A DNA stretch of 64,000 bases, taken from positions 9,281,501 to 9,345,500 of the forward strand of contig NC_016458.1 in the NCBI RefSeq assembly GCF_000226115.1, given 5' to 3'. The position numbers were made by a program, and so were the translations under genes. The stretch comes from Thermothielavioides terrestris NRRL 8126. Its lineage: Eukaryota > Ascomycota > Sordariomycetes > Sordariales > Chaetomiaceae. The notes under the pieces are model-generated. The model made no database searches, was not told the origin of the DNA, and saw nothing but the letters and a program-made list of their open reading frames with translations. Within the stretch, counting starts at the first letter, position 1; each line of letters begins with the position of its first letter. This document shows positions 22,496 to 34,733 of this stretch, piece after piece.

Positions 22496-23658
22496 ATGTC
22501 CCTCAGCGACTTCCTCGGCTTCCTCCACTCCCAGCTCCGCGTCACGCTCCCCGAGCCGATCACGCGCTTCACCAACCAGACCATCATCGTGACGGGCGCC
22601 AACAGCGGCATCGGCCTGGCCGCAGCCCGCCAGCTCGTGAGTCTCGACGCGGGCCGGGTCATCCTGGCGGTGCGCTCGCTCGAGCGAGGCGAGGCGGCGG
22701 TGCGCGACATCGCCGCGTCGACGGGCCGCGCGGGCGTCGCCGAGGCGTGGGAGCTCGACCTGGCGCGCTACGCGTCCGTCGAGGCGTTCGCGCGCAGGGT
22801 CATCGCCGAGCTGCCGCGCGTCGACGTGTTGCTTGCCAACGCGGGCCTGTACCACTTCGCGTTCGAGCGCGCCGAGGATGACGAGACCACCATCACCGTC
22901 AACGTGGTCAGCCACATGCTGCTGGCGCTGCTGCTGCTGCCGCGCATGAGGGAGACGGCCGCCCGGCACCGGGCCGGCAGGCCCGCGGTGATCAGCTTCA
23001 CCGGCTCGTTCACCCACTAGATGACGCAGTTCCCGGAGAGGCGGTCGCCGAATATCTTTGCCGACTTGGCGGATGAGGGGAAGGCGAGGATGCAGGAGAG
23101 GTTGGTCACCTAATAAGTGTACTCACTGGGCTTGACAGAAACTTGACGAGAGAGTGTGCCCCGACTGATCAGCGGCTATGTAGATACTTTGTCTCCAAGC
23201 TCATCCAGCTGCTGACGGCCCGCGAGTTTGCCAGCGAGCTCACCAAGTCGACGAAGCCCGGCCAGGTCATCACCTCGGTCATCAACCCCGGCTTTGTCGC
23301 CACCGACATCATGCGACACGCCGGCCTGGCCTTCCAGATATACCAGGCCGTCTTACGGAGGATAACGGCCCGAACCCCCGAGGAAGGGGGTTGGACGCTG
23401 GTCCACGCGGCCGAGGGGGCCGAGGAGACGCACGGGCAGTACCTGGATGACTGCAAAGTTGGGAAGTAAGTTCCCTTTGGTTCGGGCACGACGGAGCACC
23501 GGGTCCAGAAGAATCGACGTGGATGCTGACGTGATTGATCCCACAGGCCATCGGCGTTTGTCCTTAGTCCGGAAGGCGAGGCCACGCAGAAACAGCTCTG
23601 GCGGGAACTGCTCGACAAGCTGGAGAAGATCCACCCGGGCATCGCCCAGAACATATGA
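22496..23658 (+). pseudogene. Short-chain dehydrogenase/reductase with in-frame TAG
   Basis: Exons 22,496-23,100, 23,184-23,465 and 23,547-23,658 give a 332-residue classical-type SDR, except that codon 175 (23,018-23,020) is TAG where relatives usually carry Trp (a TGG to TAG change). Everything else looks intact: TGANSGIG nucleotide-binding motif, NAG motif, the catalytic Ser region ISFTGS, and YFVSK as the YxxxK active site created exactly at the first splice junction. Truncation at residue 174 would remove the active-site Tyr and Lys. Either the gene died very recently, the base is a sequencing error, or the stop is read through. Confidence 0.8.
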
Positions 23659-25398
23659 GTTGGTGTTACGTAGGAGAATCTTTCCCGGGCAAGTCGGAGA
23701 TCTTCCGCCTCGATTCTAGTCCGGCGATCTGCTGAGGGCTTGAATGTGTATTGGTCGTGGGAGAACTGTGCAGACGTGGATGGCAAGAGTCGTCACTGGC
23801 CGTGCCGAGGCCTCATCGAATCCCCCCAGCCTCGTGGCACTTAAAATGGCTTGCTATGCCAGGCCGGGAGGCGCCGTCAGGGAGGGGCAGCGGCTCGATA
23901 TCCCTCCGCATTGTCAAGAATGCCTCCTGGCTCCTAGGTGTGTACCATGGAATGGACAGATGCCCACGTGTTTCCCCATGTTTCCCCGCGTTTCTCCATG
24001 CATCCTCAGTCCAATGGTTCCATCCACCCACTTCGATTCCGTGGTTCCGGTCGAGCCTGGCCGCAGCTTGGCTAACAGCGGTTTGGTTGATTTACGTAAG
24101 TCCTACCCGTCTTCCACGGGTGCGTTCAGCGAGAGCGGGATGAAAGACGTCTCCTTAGCAAAGAATGCCGAGGCTCCCAGTCAGTTATCGTTCGCGCTTC
24201 TCCAATACAGATAAGCCCAGAGTCCATCTGATGTAGCTTTCCGAGGCCTGAGAGCACAGAGAGTCATCAAGCCGAGGAGAGTAGCCTCGAAATGGTAGGG
24301 GGTGGAGTGTGTTTGACTACCTAATAGCCTTCAATATCAAGTCAAAGTTGATTGTTTCCGGAGAGAAATCGACTTCACCCAGCAGTCAGACAAATCACGA
24401 GATGTCATGCTCCCGCGGCACGCTCCGCAGCAAGCTCCTGCCAAGCCCAACTGCCGTGTAACTCGGAGGATGCTGCAGCCAAGCACTGCCGAGCCTTGTT
24501 TTAGCCACCGAGACCTCCCGAACAGGAAGGGGGATGTGACCGATGAGCAGCGGCACTTTCGCTGCCCTTCCCCGGGTGAGGATGGATCGGCTATGCCGGG
24601 ACACCGATGTGGCAGTTGCTCTCTCTCGGAGCCTGGAGAGGGTGCAATCGTGGAGGTGACCGACAAATGGGAGCGTGTTCCGCTCGCAGCAGCAGCACGG
24701 TGGCCCAGCTGGCTGTGTTGGTTGGCAGTGGGACGAACAAACCATGGGGGAGGTGAGACAGCCCAGCGAGCCCACCGAGACGAAACAGCGCCGCCAACTC
24801 GGCTGCGGCAATGGAGGGGCCAAGCGGAGTGAGGGAGGTCGTGTCGTGTGTACCTAGTGTAGCATCGCGCGTCCGCGTCCTGCCGAATCATCCAGCAGCG
24901 CCCACGCGCCACGGTGCCACAGCCCCGCGTATCGCCCGCATAATGCGCGCAACTTGCTCGCCCAGGCCGCCCGCCCGGACCGGGATCTGTTGGGAGGGTG
25001 GGAGCCGTTCCCATTCGCCCGCTGGACGCTCCACCTCCCGCTCCTGGAATGGTACGTAGCTTAACCCACCTCAGCTCTCGGCCAGTGACAAAGCCCAGAT
25101 CGCCGGGCGGGAGCTGTCGTTCACCAAGTGGGGTCTCTCCGGGATGGGAGAGTCTGACTGTCTCCAGCGAGTGGAGGGAGGACGAGGAATGGAGAGGGGG
25201 GGAGGGCTATGCAGGAGAAGGAGGGTCAGCTGCCAGCCCCTCTTCTGCTCCTCCGGCGAGGTTAAATACAACCCCCAGTGCTGTTCCCCTCCCTCGGCTT
25301 CCCTCCTCCTCAGCAACAGGAACAGAACCAATCTCGAAAGCGAAAGCATCAACAACAAACCCACCACCGGTCATATCAACACCAATACGTCCATCACC
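23659..25398. other. Intergenic with metallothionein promoter
   Basis: No gene that I can support. TTAAATA at 25,262-25,268 is a TATA-like box about 130 bp upstream of the metallothionein ATG, followed by a pyrimidine-rich CCTCC leader typical of highly expressed fungal genes. Confidence 0.45.
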
Positions 25399-25467
25399 AT
25401 GTGCGGCGACAACTGCTCCTGCGGCGACAGCTGCACCTGCTCTGGCTGCGGCACCCACAACAAATAG
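25399..25467 (+). CDS. 22-aa cysteine-rich metallothionein
   Basis: The peptide starts MCGDNCSCGDSCTCSGCG and is only 22 residues, with six cysteines in C-X-C and C-X2-C pairs and no aromatic residues. This is the pattern of small fungal metallothioneins. It resembles in length and cysteine count the 22-residue MMT1 of Magnaporthe and the somewhat longer copper metallothionein of Neurospora. It should bind Cu or Zn. The ATG sits in a good ACC context. The frame is open further upstream (to 25,144), but the TATA box and Cys-rich start support initiation here. It is easily missed by length cut-offs. Confidence 0.85.
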   Translation: MCGDNCSCGDSCTCSGCGTHNK

Positions 25468-26539
25468 AGGGCCATATCTCTCCCGTCTCCTCGGCAGGGT
25501 ATGCCATGCCTCTTTCTCACCCATTCGATCCTGTTGCCCAGCTGACACCCTCCCGATCGCCGACAGACAGTGAGAATGGGATACTCTTTAGCGGCGACGG
25601 CGTGAAGACATGGAAGCAGCATGGGGCAGATTGGAAGATCTCGTTCAGGAGAGCAAGGAGGCGGCGGGATGTCATTCATTTCGGCGGCCATTGTGTGCTT
25701 GAGCGTAGAGACTGATTAGCACCTGATGCGAATTCATGTTCCGCTCGATTGCCTGCGATGCGCGGTTGCTCTCTTTGGACCAAGTGACGAATTGAGAGCT
25801 GAGAGAGAGAGAGTGTGTGTGTGTGATAGCAGCGTAAATGAGCTCGCACTGGCCGTTACCAACATGATTACAGGCGCATTCGCCTGTCAGTAGAAGAAAC
25901 CTCCCTCGGACGCCCCCTCGCCACGCAAACGGTATGAACACAGAGAGGTATCAAAGCGTGAGGGCCCCGGGATAAGCACCGTTCCCCAAAAAGAGAGCAC
26001 CTTGCCCATGAAACAGCGACAGCAAGCCCGCCGCACACCAGTCCTGGGCATCGAAAACAGAAATAACCACCCCAAGACATAAGGTAGCCAGCCCATCCCC
26101 ATCACCAGCAACAGCCAGTCTCAGCCATGAACCCACCGCCCAGTAAACGCCACCATGCAAAGCCACCGAGGGGAATCCGCACAGAATAAGTAAGCACCGA
26201 GCAAGTAAGCCTCCAGAAGAGCCATCCAGAAAGCAAAAGCAAAGCAAGCAACCGTCCCAAAGTCAAGCAAGCCAGCCCAAGACCCGGATTCGTCCCTCCC
26301 ATCATCATCATCTCTCGTTCATGCGGTGTGCCGCTCCGATTCACCTCCACGCATCCCACATTTCCGATATGTGTGCCGTGGAACCAAGCGAAGGAAGCCC
26401 AAGCTCCAAGCGCGCGAGGGGCCCTCAACAAACCAGGCCCAACTCGCCCTATTCACAAGCGCCAAAATATCCCAAGCCTTCCAAACCACTCCCCGTCCAA
26501 CTGCACCTCCTCGACAAAACGGAGAAGCAGGCGGGCGGG
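25468..26539. other. Intergenic between convergent genes
   Basis: Contains a GA then GT microsatellite (about 25,801-25,826) and 3' untranslated sequence of the flanking genes. No coding signal that I trust. Confidence 0.4.
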
Positions 26540-27009
26540 CTACACAATCCGATTATGCACCTCGCGCAGGCGCTTGACCCAGTGGCGGCGCAGCGCGTCG
26601 GGCATCTTGCAGAACACCATGGCCTTGTTCTCGTCCGTCAGCACCTTCTCGGCGATCTTGAGCTGCAGGTCCATGTCCTCGCCCGCGAAGTCGCGGAAGA
26701 ACAGGTCCATCGCCTGCTCCTGCCAGCCCGGCGCCGGCTTGCCGGCTCCGCGCGGCGGGGCGCCGCCGCCGGCGGCCACCGCGGCCGCGGCGGCGGACAG
26801 GAGGTGGTGCAGCGTTTCGGTGAGGGCGGCGGCCGCCGCCGCGGTTGCTGGGCCGGCTGTTGCGGCGGCGCCGGCGGCGCTGGTTGTGGTGCTGCCGCTG
26901 GCCGTTGGCAGGGCAGAGGTCGATGCGGATGTCGGAGTGGATGAAGGGCCGCCTGCGGTGCCGGCGGCGTGCGAGGCTTGTTGTGCTTGCGGTTGTTGTT
27001 GGTGGTGTT

Positions 27010-27046
<37 letters not shown>

Positions 27047-28029
27047 CTGTTGTTGCTGTTGCTGTTTCTGCTGTGACAGGTCGAGGTAGCCCGGAGCCGC
27101 CGTACGGCGCCGCTTATCGGGTGGTTGGCCTGGCGCGTTGGGATTACTCTCAGGCGCCTGCAGGCGCTTGCGTGTTTGGAGGGCATTCTCTTCGGGCGGG
27201 GTCAGCGCCGAGGCGGAGGAGACGGATGACCGCGGGGGTGGCGGCGGCGGCATCGAGGTCGTGGGACCGCGCGTCAGCTGTTGAGGCTGCGGAGGGTGGG
27301 CGGCCATCGGCGTCGGCATGGGGGCGGGCGGCAAGGCCGGGGGCATGTGCGTTTGGCTGGGGTTGATGTAGGCCGTGTCGGTGAGCAGATCCATGATGGC
27401 GTTGTTCGGCGCCTCAGACTCGTCGCCCCCGTTCATCGTTTCGGTGTTCTTTTTGCGCGGCTTGGTGAGACGCTTCGGAGCGCCGCCGGAGCCAATAACG
27501 TCGGGAAAGAGGATCTCGTAGTATTCTTCGTGCTCGAACGGGCGCGCGCGGAGGGAGCGAGCGAGGGGCTCTTTCTGCAGCACACACAGCGCACATGCAC
27601 CGTCAGCGCCTTTCCTGGCCAGGGCAACCGCAACCTACAAATACCTACCTGGAGATGGCGCGCCCAAGCTTCTTCGGTGGCCGTCACGGTCCGGGTCTGC
27701 ACGTTGTAGTAGAACTCGGGGTCCTCGCGCAGGCCGCGCCACAGGCGGTACTTCTTCCGGGCGTTGTCGGTCTTGTTGATCAGATGGCTCTTGTTGGCGT
27801 AGGCGCTGTGCTTCTCGATGAGGGCCTGCATGGCGCGCTCCCAGGCCTCGGGCTTGAAGGTGCTGCCATCGCGCAGGCCGAGCGAGACGGACTCGCACAG
27901 GGACCGGAAGAAGGTGGCCTCGAACTGGGGGGTCCAGGTGAAGCGCGGGCCGCGATGCTTGCCCGGGGCGGTCGCGGTCCTGCCGGTGGTCCCGGCCCCG
28001 GCGTTGGCCGAAAAGTCGTCGTCCGACAT
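26540..28029 (-). CDS. Myb/SANT-like domain protein with polyglutamine tract
   Basis: Exons 27,649-28,029 and 26,540-27,574 (intron with GTAGGT donor and GCTGCAG acceptor) give 471 aa. Residues of about 25-110 form a Myb/SANT-like DNA-binding domain: conserved Trp in RFTWTPQFEATF, then an Asn/Lys-rich third helix KTDNARKKYRLWRGL. The middle is disordered, with Pro, Ser and Thr runs, a basic KRRRT patch that may be a nuclear signal, and about 20 glutamines encoded mostly by CAG (27,003-27,070). The C-terminus (AMDLFFRDFAGEDMDLQLKI) looks folded and helical. It is probably a nuclear DNA-binding regulator; targets are unknown. Confidence 0.82.
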
Positions 28030-29485
28030 TGCGGACCGCGGGGGGGTGTGTGGAACCCTCGGAACGCTCTGGCGGACGGGGGGAACGGGGGGAACGGGGA
28101 AAGGCGCCGAGCGCGCGACGCGCGACTGCTGGTGGATGCGGGTGTCGGTGCGGGTACGGGTGCGGATCTGTGGCGATGGGGAGTTGTCCCGAAGGGGTGG
28201 GCTGCGGCGCGAAACGGAGGCGATCCCAAGGGCTGATAATCGATGCGATTCCAAGACTTGGCAGCCGCAAGCGCCCGACTGCTTTTCGATCGCGTTTTCT
28301 CCCCACTGTTCTTGACGGAGCTTGGCGCGCGTCGCTCAGCAAGTCAGTGTGGAACAGGAAAACACCACAACCGGGCCAGACATGTCTTATCAGCGCCGAA
28401 AGAATTGGGGGCCGTGGTTGGCTTGTCCGGGCACACCGTTTGGCGATGCCGAACGCTGGTGGCGTGCCTCCTCATGATTTGTTCAAAGCCTGGGACGGTG
28501 AAGCGGGGCCGGGTGGAAACGGAACGGTAGCGTGGGCGTCACGGGCGTCACGTGTGTCACGTGCAGTACGGAATAGACCCGCGAAAATGCTCGGCAAATC
28601 GCGGGGCATTTTCGTCTGTTTGGGCTCGCTGCTCTCTGCTTGTCCCTGTTTCTCATTCCTGCATATTCCGTCCTCCCGTCCGTTATGCCATGTCATTATC
28701 CACCCAGCACCCGCCCTTGGACATGCAGCACTGCTCATGTCTGACTTTGACATGCGGCTGTATGAGAAAGGCCCCTCCTTTGCGCAATGCTTGTCTTCCT
28801 TCTGCTCAGTTTGTCTTCTAGTCTTTTGTGAAGAGTGAATGCCACTCGTTCTCAGGCAGTCGCTTAGTTCGTTCTTGCTGCAAACCAACCTGGAGTTGTT
28901 GACCGTCACAGAAAGTCCGTTTGTTGCCTGGCATGCCTCCTGGAGTCCTGGACAGGGAACAGCATGTCTCTCTTGCTGCATTTTTGAATCGCCTCTGCCT
29001 CTGCATTCTTTGCTTTGATTTCATTTCCACTTCCAGCATCAGGGTGCATGCCAGCGCGCCGCCTGCCCGTCACGGCGCTGACAAGACAAGTCCAGAGTCC
29101 ATGACACGCGCTGCTATACTAGTCGCCATGCCCGCGGAGTGAATCCCGGCTTTGCTGATTGACTGTGATTGCTTCTCTCACGCCTGGTTTTGTCTGATCG
29201 AAGTCTCTTTTTCAGACCCTGGCCCCTCCCCAGGCCGACCGCCCCCCCCCCCCCCCCTTCTCACCTTCCCTGGCGTGATTTCGCTCTCTCCTTTGCCTGC
29301 TATTGCGCTTTCCCAGAGCCCGCTTTGGTTCGTTCTGAGACGGGGCATCCCCTGCGCCTAGGCCTGCTGTTCCCCAGCTCTCCTCGTCCACTCTTTCGCC
29401 CTAAAACTCAATCCCTACACCCCTCCTCTTTCATACCCTAGAGCCCCCAGACCCGTAGACCCTAGACCCTAGACCCGTCCAAGCC
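28030..29485. other. Divergent promoter region
   Basis: This separates the Myb-like gene (minus) from the protease gene (plus). It holds a run of 16 C at 29,242-29,257 and an imperfect (TAGACCC)n repeat at about 29,450-29,477 immediately before the protease ATG. No gene seen. Confidence 0.5.
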
Positions 29486-30819
29486 ATGCGGTCCATCCTC
29501 CACTCCCTTCTCCTGCTGCTCCTTTGGGCGCCGTGCATGTCTGCCTCGCCCTCGGGTGCGCAGAAACGCTCATTCACAGTCAAACGGCTCAGGAACCCGG
29601 CCTTCCAGCGGCATAACTGGCCGAGGGAGTTGTTGAGAACCTACCAGAAGTACCGGATGCCGATTCCTCAGGAGTTGCTCAGCTTCGTGGGAGACCAGAC
29701 AGGAGAGGGCCTGCTGTCCGGGGCCTCGACCGGTGGCGGCGGTAAGCTCGAGCAGCCCAGCCGTGCTGACGTGTCCGGCGTCGGCTTGGTCGCGGCGACT
29801 CCAGTCAACGAAGATGCTGAGTACGTCTCGCCCATCAAGGTCGGCGGCCAGACCATCAACGTTGCTCTCGACTCCGGCTCGGCCGACCTCTGGGTGTTCA
29901 GCAGCCGCCTGCCTGCGTCCGACCTTGTTGGCCATCAGGCCTACAACTCCTCCCAGTCGTCATCCTTCCGCTCGCTCCCCGGGGCCAACTTCTCCATCCT
30001 CTACGCCGACGCCACCAGCGCGTCCGGCGACGTGGGAACCGACACCGTCGACGTGGGCGGCGCCACAGTGACGAGCCAAGCCGTTGGGATGGCGACCAGC
30101 GTGTCGTCCGCCTTCGCTGAGGACACCAACCTCAGCGGCTTGCTTGGCCTCGCCTTTTCCCAGCTCAGCACCATCAAGCCGACCAAGCAGAAAACCTTCT
30201 TCGAAAACGTCATGCCCTCGCTCGCCGAGCCCGTCTTCACCGCCGATCTGCGCAAGGACGCCGCCGGCGCCTTCGAATTTGGCCGCATCGACGGCTCCAA
30301 GTTCGTCGGAGCGCTCTCGTGGGCCCCGGTCAACACCTCCAGCGGCTTCTGGCAGGTGTCGACCCGCGGCTTTGCCGTGGGCAACACCCAGACCAGCCTG
30401 CCGGCCGCGGACGCCATCGTCGATACGGGCACTACCATAATGCTGGTGTCTGAGGAGATATCGGACGGCTACTACAGCCAGGTCCCCGGCGCCCAGCTGA
30501 CGCCGGCCGCCGCCGGCATGACGTTCCCCTGCAACGCCACTCTTCCGGATCTGCTTGTCGATGTCGACGGCGTTTACACCGCCAGGGTCAAGGGTACCGA
30601 CATCAACTTCGGCCCGCTCAACAGCACCGGTAAGTCGCCCCTCAGGGAGGCGTCGCCCTCAGGTGTAGTTACGCCCAAGGCTGATTCAGCGCAGAATGTT
30701 TCGGCGGCATCCAGCGTACCACGAACAAATTGCAGGTCTGGGGCGACGTCTTCATCCGGTCGCAGTTTGTTGTCTTTCACGGCGGCAACCAGTCACTGGG
30801 ACTGGCACCGCACGTCTGA
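29486..30819 (+). CDS. Secreted pepsin-like aspartic protease (family A1)
   Basis: Exons 29,486-30,629 and 30,695-30,819 give 422 aa. A signal peptide (about residues 1-20, Leu-rich) and a basic propeptide precede the mature enzyme. The two catalytic aspartates are in DSGSADLW (Asp129) and VDTGTT (Asp313). The second exon supplies the VWGDVFIRSQFVVF strand and ends GLAPHV, which matches the usual end of penicillopepsin-like enzymes. If the intron were retained, translation would run on in a wrong tail to 31,024. It likely digests extracellular protein. No GPI-anchor signal is visible. Confidence 0.92.
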
Positions 30820-31837
30820 CCGACCAACCCGTTGGTGCTGTACCGTTGGCTACCATATTGTACGTACCGATGCCCGAGCGCAACCTGAGAAGTTGGCAAA
30901 TATAGCTACTGCAGCGGGGTACAACCTAGAAGAACAGCGGATGAGCGAAGCAGCTGGCTATGACAAAGATTTCAACGACTCTCCTTTCTTCCCCGAAGAC
31001 GACGTGAGTTGGTCGCACAGGTAACGTGAGGACGCAGGCATCTTGTGTCCATTCAGCCCAACTTACGTGACGCTGTGCCGTGATGACTGGTTTTTTGAGG
31101 ATCCCAAAGCTCCACTTTGTTGCTCAGTCTCATCCCCCTTTGGCACGTGCAAGTAGCCGGCGAAGACATCTCAAGGCGGTATACGGGACAAGCAGATCCG
31201 AACCAGCTGACGGGTCCGTTCTTAGCAGATCTTGGTATCGTCGGCATTAGCCCCAGCCTCTGCGGGGGTTGTCTGCCGGTCTTGACCCACTGGGCCCCGG
31301 AGGGAGACAGATTGCACCCCGGCCATAATTAATACCGGGCAATGCGGCCCGGCTCTCATCCTCCATGCCGTCCAATGCCGATCGAGCGCGATGGGCGACT
31401 GCACCCCAACATTTCCCTTGCGCGCCATTTGCGCTACCTCACGCGCCAAACACACCAACATCTCCACAGCTTCGAAGCCAACCGAATGCTACCCTTCGGC
31501 GCCATGGCGGCAGGGGCAGCCTTGGGTTCCGAGCGCCGAGGGCGCGGCCTACCTTGTGTGGGATGGCGACGCTCTGCCAGATCAGGTTGTCGATGGGCGT
31601 TGTGGGGCCGAATAACGTCCGGGCGGTTAAGTCCCGCCGAGCAGATTACACAATAAGGGAGCGGGCCATGGCTAGAGCTATCGGTATAAGGGCATGCCGC
31701 TCGAGGGCGTGGCGACGGCGGCCAAAGGCAACTCTGAGGGCCCATCCTGTCAAGGACTCAGCGACAGACTCCGTCGATCGAGCCGGCGCTCGAAAACAAG
31801 GAACACGCCCAGCCACTACCTGCAGTCGTTGCCCGCC
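30820..31837. other. Intergenic, no gene seen
   Basis: 3' sequence of the protease gene and promoter of the beta-glucosidase gene. Frames here do not look like proteins. Confidence 0.4.
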
Positions 31838-34166
31838 ATGGCGCTCCACGCCCTCGCGATGCTGGCGGCAGCCGTGCTCGCCCGGGCGGACGAGACGGGC
31901 AACAAGGTCCCGCGTGCGGCGCCGTCGGGCACCGCCGCCTGGGACGCCGCACACTCGTCGGCCGCCGCGGCCGTGGCCAAGATGTCGCAGCAGGACAAGA
32001 TCAACATCGTCACCGGCGTCGGGTGGAACAAGGGCCCCTGCGTGGGCAACACGCCGGCCATCGGCTCCGTCGGCTACCCGGAGCTCTGCCTGCAGGACGG
32101 GCCGCTCGGCGTGCGCTACGGCACCGGCACCACGGCCTTCACGCCGGGCATCCAGGCGGCCTCGACCTGGGACGTCGAGCTGATCCGGCAGCGCGGCGAG
32201 TACCTGGGCGCCGAGGCCAAGGGGTGCGGCGTGCACGTGCTGCTGGGCCCCGTGGCCGGCCCGCTGGGCAAGAACCCGACGGGCGGGCGCAACTGGGAGG
32301 GCTTCGGCGTGGATCCGTACCTGGCGGGCATCGCCATGGCCGAGACGATCGAGGGCATGCAGTCCTCGGGCGTGCAGGCGTGCGCCAAGCACTACATCGC
32401 CAACGAGCAGGAGCTGAACCGCGACACCATGAGCTCCAACGTCGACGACCGCACGATGCACGAGCTGTACCTGTGGCCGTTCGCCGACGCCGTGCACGCC
32501 AACGTGGCCAGCGCCATGTGCAGCTACAACAAGCTCAACGGCTCGTGGGCCTGTGAGAGCGACCGGGCGCTCAACGGTCTGCTCAAGACGGAGCTCGGCT
32601 TCCGCGGCTACGTCATGAGCGACTGGGACGCCCAGCACACCACGGTCGGGTCGGCCAACGCGGGCCTGGACATGACCATGCCGGGGAGCGACTACAGCGG
32701 CAAGACGGTGCTGTGGGGCCCGCAGCTGAACAACGCCGTCAACAGCAACCAGGTGTCCAAGGCGCGGCTGGACGACATGGCGCAGCGCATCCTGGCGGCC
32801 TGGTACCTGGTCGGGCAGAACGCCGGCTACCCGGCCATCAACATCAAGGCCAGCGTGCAGGGCAACCACAAGGAGAACGTGCGGGCGATCGCGCGCGACG
32901 GCATCGTGCTGCTCAAGAACGACGGCGGCGTCCTGCCGCTCAAGAAGCCGGCCAAGCTGGCGCTCGTCGGGTCCGCCGCGGTCGCCAACCCCAACGGCAT
33001 CAACTCGTGCAACGACCAGGGCTGCGACCAGGGCGCGCTCGGCATGGGCTGGGGCTCCGGCGCGGTCTACTACCCGTACATGGTGGCGCCGTACGACGCG
33101 CTCAAGGCGCGCGCGCAGAGCGACGGCACCACGCTGACGCTGCACAACTCGGACAGCACGAGCGGCGTGGCGAGCGCGGTCTCGGGCGCTGACGCCGCCA
33201 TCGTCGTCATCACGGCCGACTCGGGCGAGGGCTACATCACGGTCGAGGGCAACGCGGGCGACCGGCAGAACCTGGACCCGTGGCACAACGGCAACGCGCT
33301 GGTGCAGGCGGTCGCGGCGGCCAACCCGAACACCATCGTGGTCGTGCACAGCGTCGGGCCCGTCATCCTCGAGACCATCCTCGCGACCGCCGGGGTCAAG
33401 GCGGTCGTGTGGGCGGGGCTGCCGAGCCAGGAGAACGGCAACGCGCTGGTCGACGTCCTGTACGGGCTCACCGCGCCGTCCGGAAAGCTGGTCTACACCA
33501 TCGCCAAGCGGGCAGAGGACTACGGCACCGCCGTGGTGCGCGGCGACGACAACTACAGCGAGGGCCTGTTCGTCGACTACCGGCACTTTGACAACGCCAA
33601 GATCGAGCCGCGGTTTGAGTTTGGCTTTGGGCTGTGTGAGTGTCCTTCCTCCCCCCACCCCCCTTTTCCTTGCCCACTTCTTGCTCTGCATATATATCAC
33701 CCACCGCCTTTAGCCACCATCACAGATGCTAGCCACTAACTCGCTGCTATTAGCATACACGAACTTCACCTACAGCAACCTGACCACCACGACCGCACCG
33801 ACCCTGACCGCCGGCCCAGCCACGGGCGCCACCATCCCCGGCGGCCCGGCCGACCTGTGGGACACGGTCGCCACCGTGACGGCGACCATCACCAACAGCG
33901 GCGGCGTCGCCGGCGCCGAGGTCGCGCAGCTGTACCTGACCCTGCCGTCGTCGGCACCCGCCGCGCCGCCCCGGCAGCTGCGCGGCTTCGCCAAGCTGGC
34001 GCTGCAGCCCGGCGCCAGCGGCACCGCCACGTTCAACCTGCGCCGGCGCGACCTGAGCTACTGGGATGTCGGCTCGCAGCGGTGGGTCGTGCCGGCGGGC
34101 ACGTTTGGGGTTGTTGTTGGGGCGAGCTCGAGGGATGGGCGGTTGGAGGGGAGTTTGGTCGTGTAG
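31838..34166 (+). CDS. GH3 family beta-glucosidase, secreted
   Basis: Exons 31,838-33,635 and 33,754-34,166 give 736 aa. I chose the ATG with GCCATGG context because it begins a short signal peptide (MALHALAMLAAAVLARA); the frame is open 48 codons upstream but that part lacks secretory character. The N-terminal barrel has the KHYIANEQE and SYNKLNG motifs and the catalytic nucleophile Asp262 in VMSDWDA. The second sandwich domain and a C-terminal fibronectin III-like domain (second exon, ending ASSRDGRLEGSLVV) complete the standard GH3 layout. The enzyme should release glucose from cellobiose and other beta-glucosides. Confidence 0.94.
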
Positions 34167-34733
34167 ATGCGGGTGGCAGAGAGGAGGTTCAGTGTCATCG
34201 CAAGGACAGTGGAATCTGGGTGTTCACGCCTGTCTACCCGCGGTCAGTTGGCGCAATGATAGCTTTGCCATACTTCAGGAGTACTACTCATCAGTTGTTC
34301 GGATCACTTATCTAGGCGTATTGGGTATTGGGCTTCGAAAGAGCCGTCTCTCAAAGGACCAGCGCTCACATCGTGACACGTCAGCAGCACCGACTCCAGA
34401 TCACAGTTGGGCACAGCCGTATCGAGAGATTCCACTTCCTGATTGCTGCCGTGGTTGCTCTGCCAATCCGCTAACCATCTCCTGCCATTCACGCTGCTTG
34501 GTCCTCGAAATCAGAACGCAGTCCGGGCTGGACCAGGAGATGCCATCGCGTATACGCTATGGCGACCCAACGTGGCATCCCTCGACCGTGATCCCCCAGC
34601 TCAAACCACGTCCAATCCCCAAACGCCAAGCAAGCAATCCCATAACCCCCTCTCACCAATGACAGCAACCAGCCCCATCCCCATCCCCAGCATCATCGCC
34701 ACTCCTCCGCAAGCGCGGTAGGGTGGCGCTACC
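34167..34733. other. Intergenic between convergent genes
   Basis: 3' regions of the beta-glucosidase and the zinc-cluster gene. No gene seen. Confidence 0.4.

Noticed and set aside
23744..25059. Several open frames of 80-225 codons on both strands
   Set aside because: None has protein-like composition, splice signals or recognisable motifs.
29441..29479. (TAGACCC)n tract resembling telomeric CCCTAA repeats
   Set aside because: Unit is TAGACCC, only about four imperfect copies, located in a gene promoter and not matching TTAGGG.
31646..33700. 684-codon minus-strand frame opposite the beta-glucosidase gene
   Set aside because: It mirrors GC-rich third codon positions of the sense gene, has low-complexity Val/Arg/His composition, and the sense strand is unmistakably GH3.
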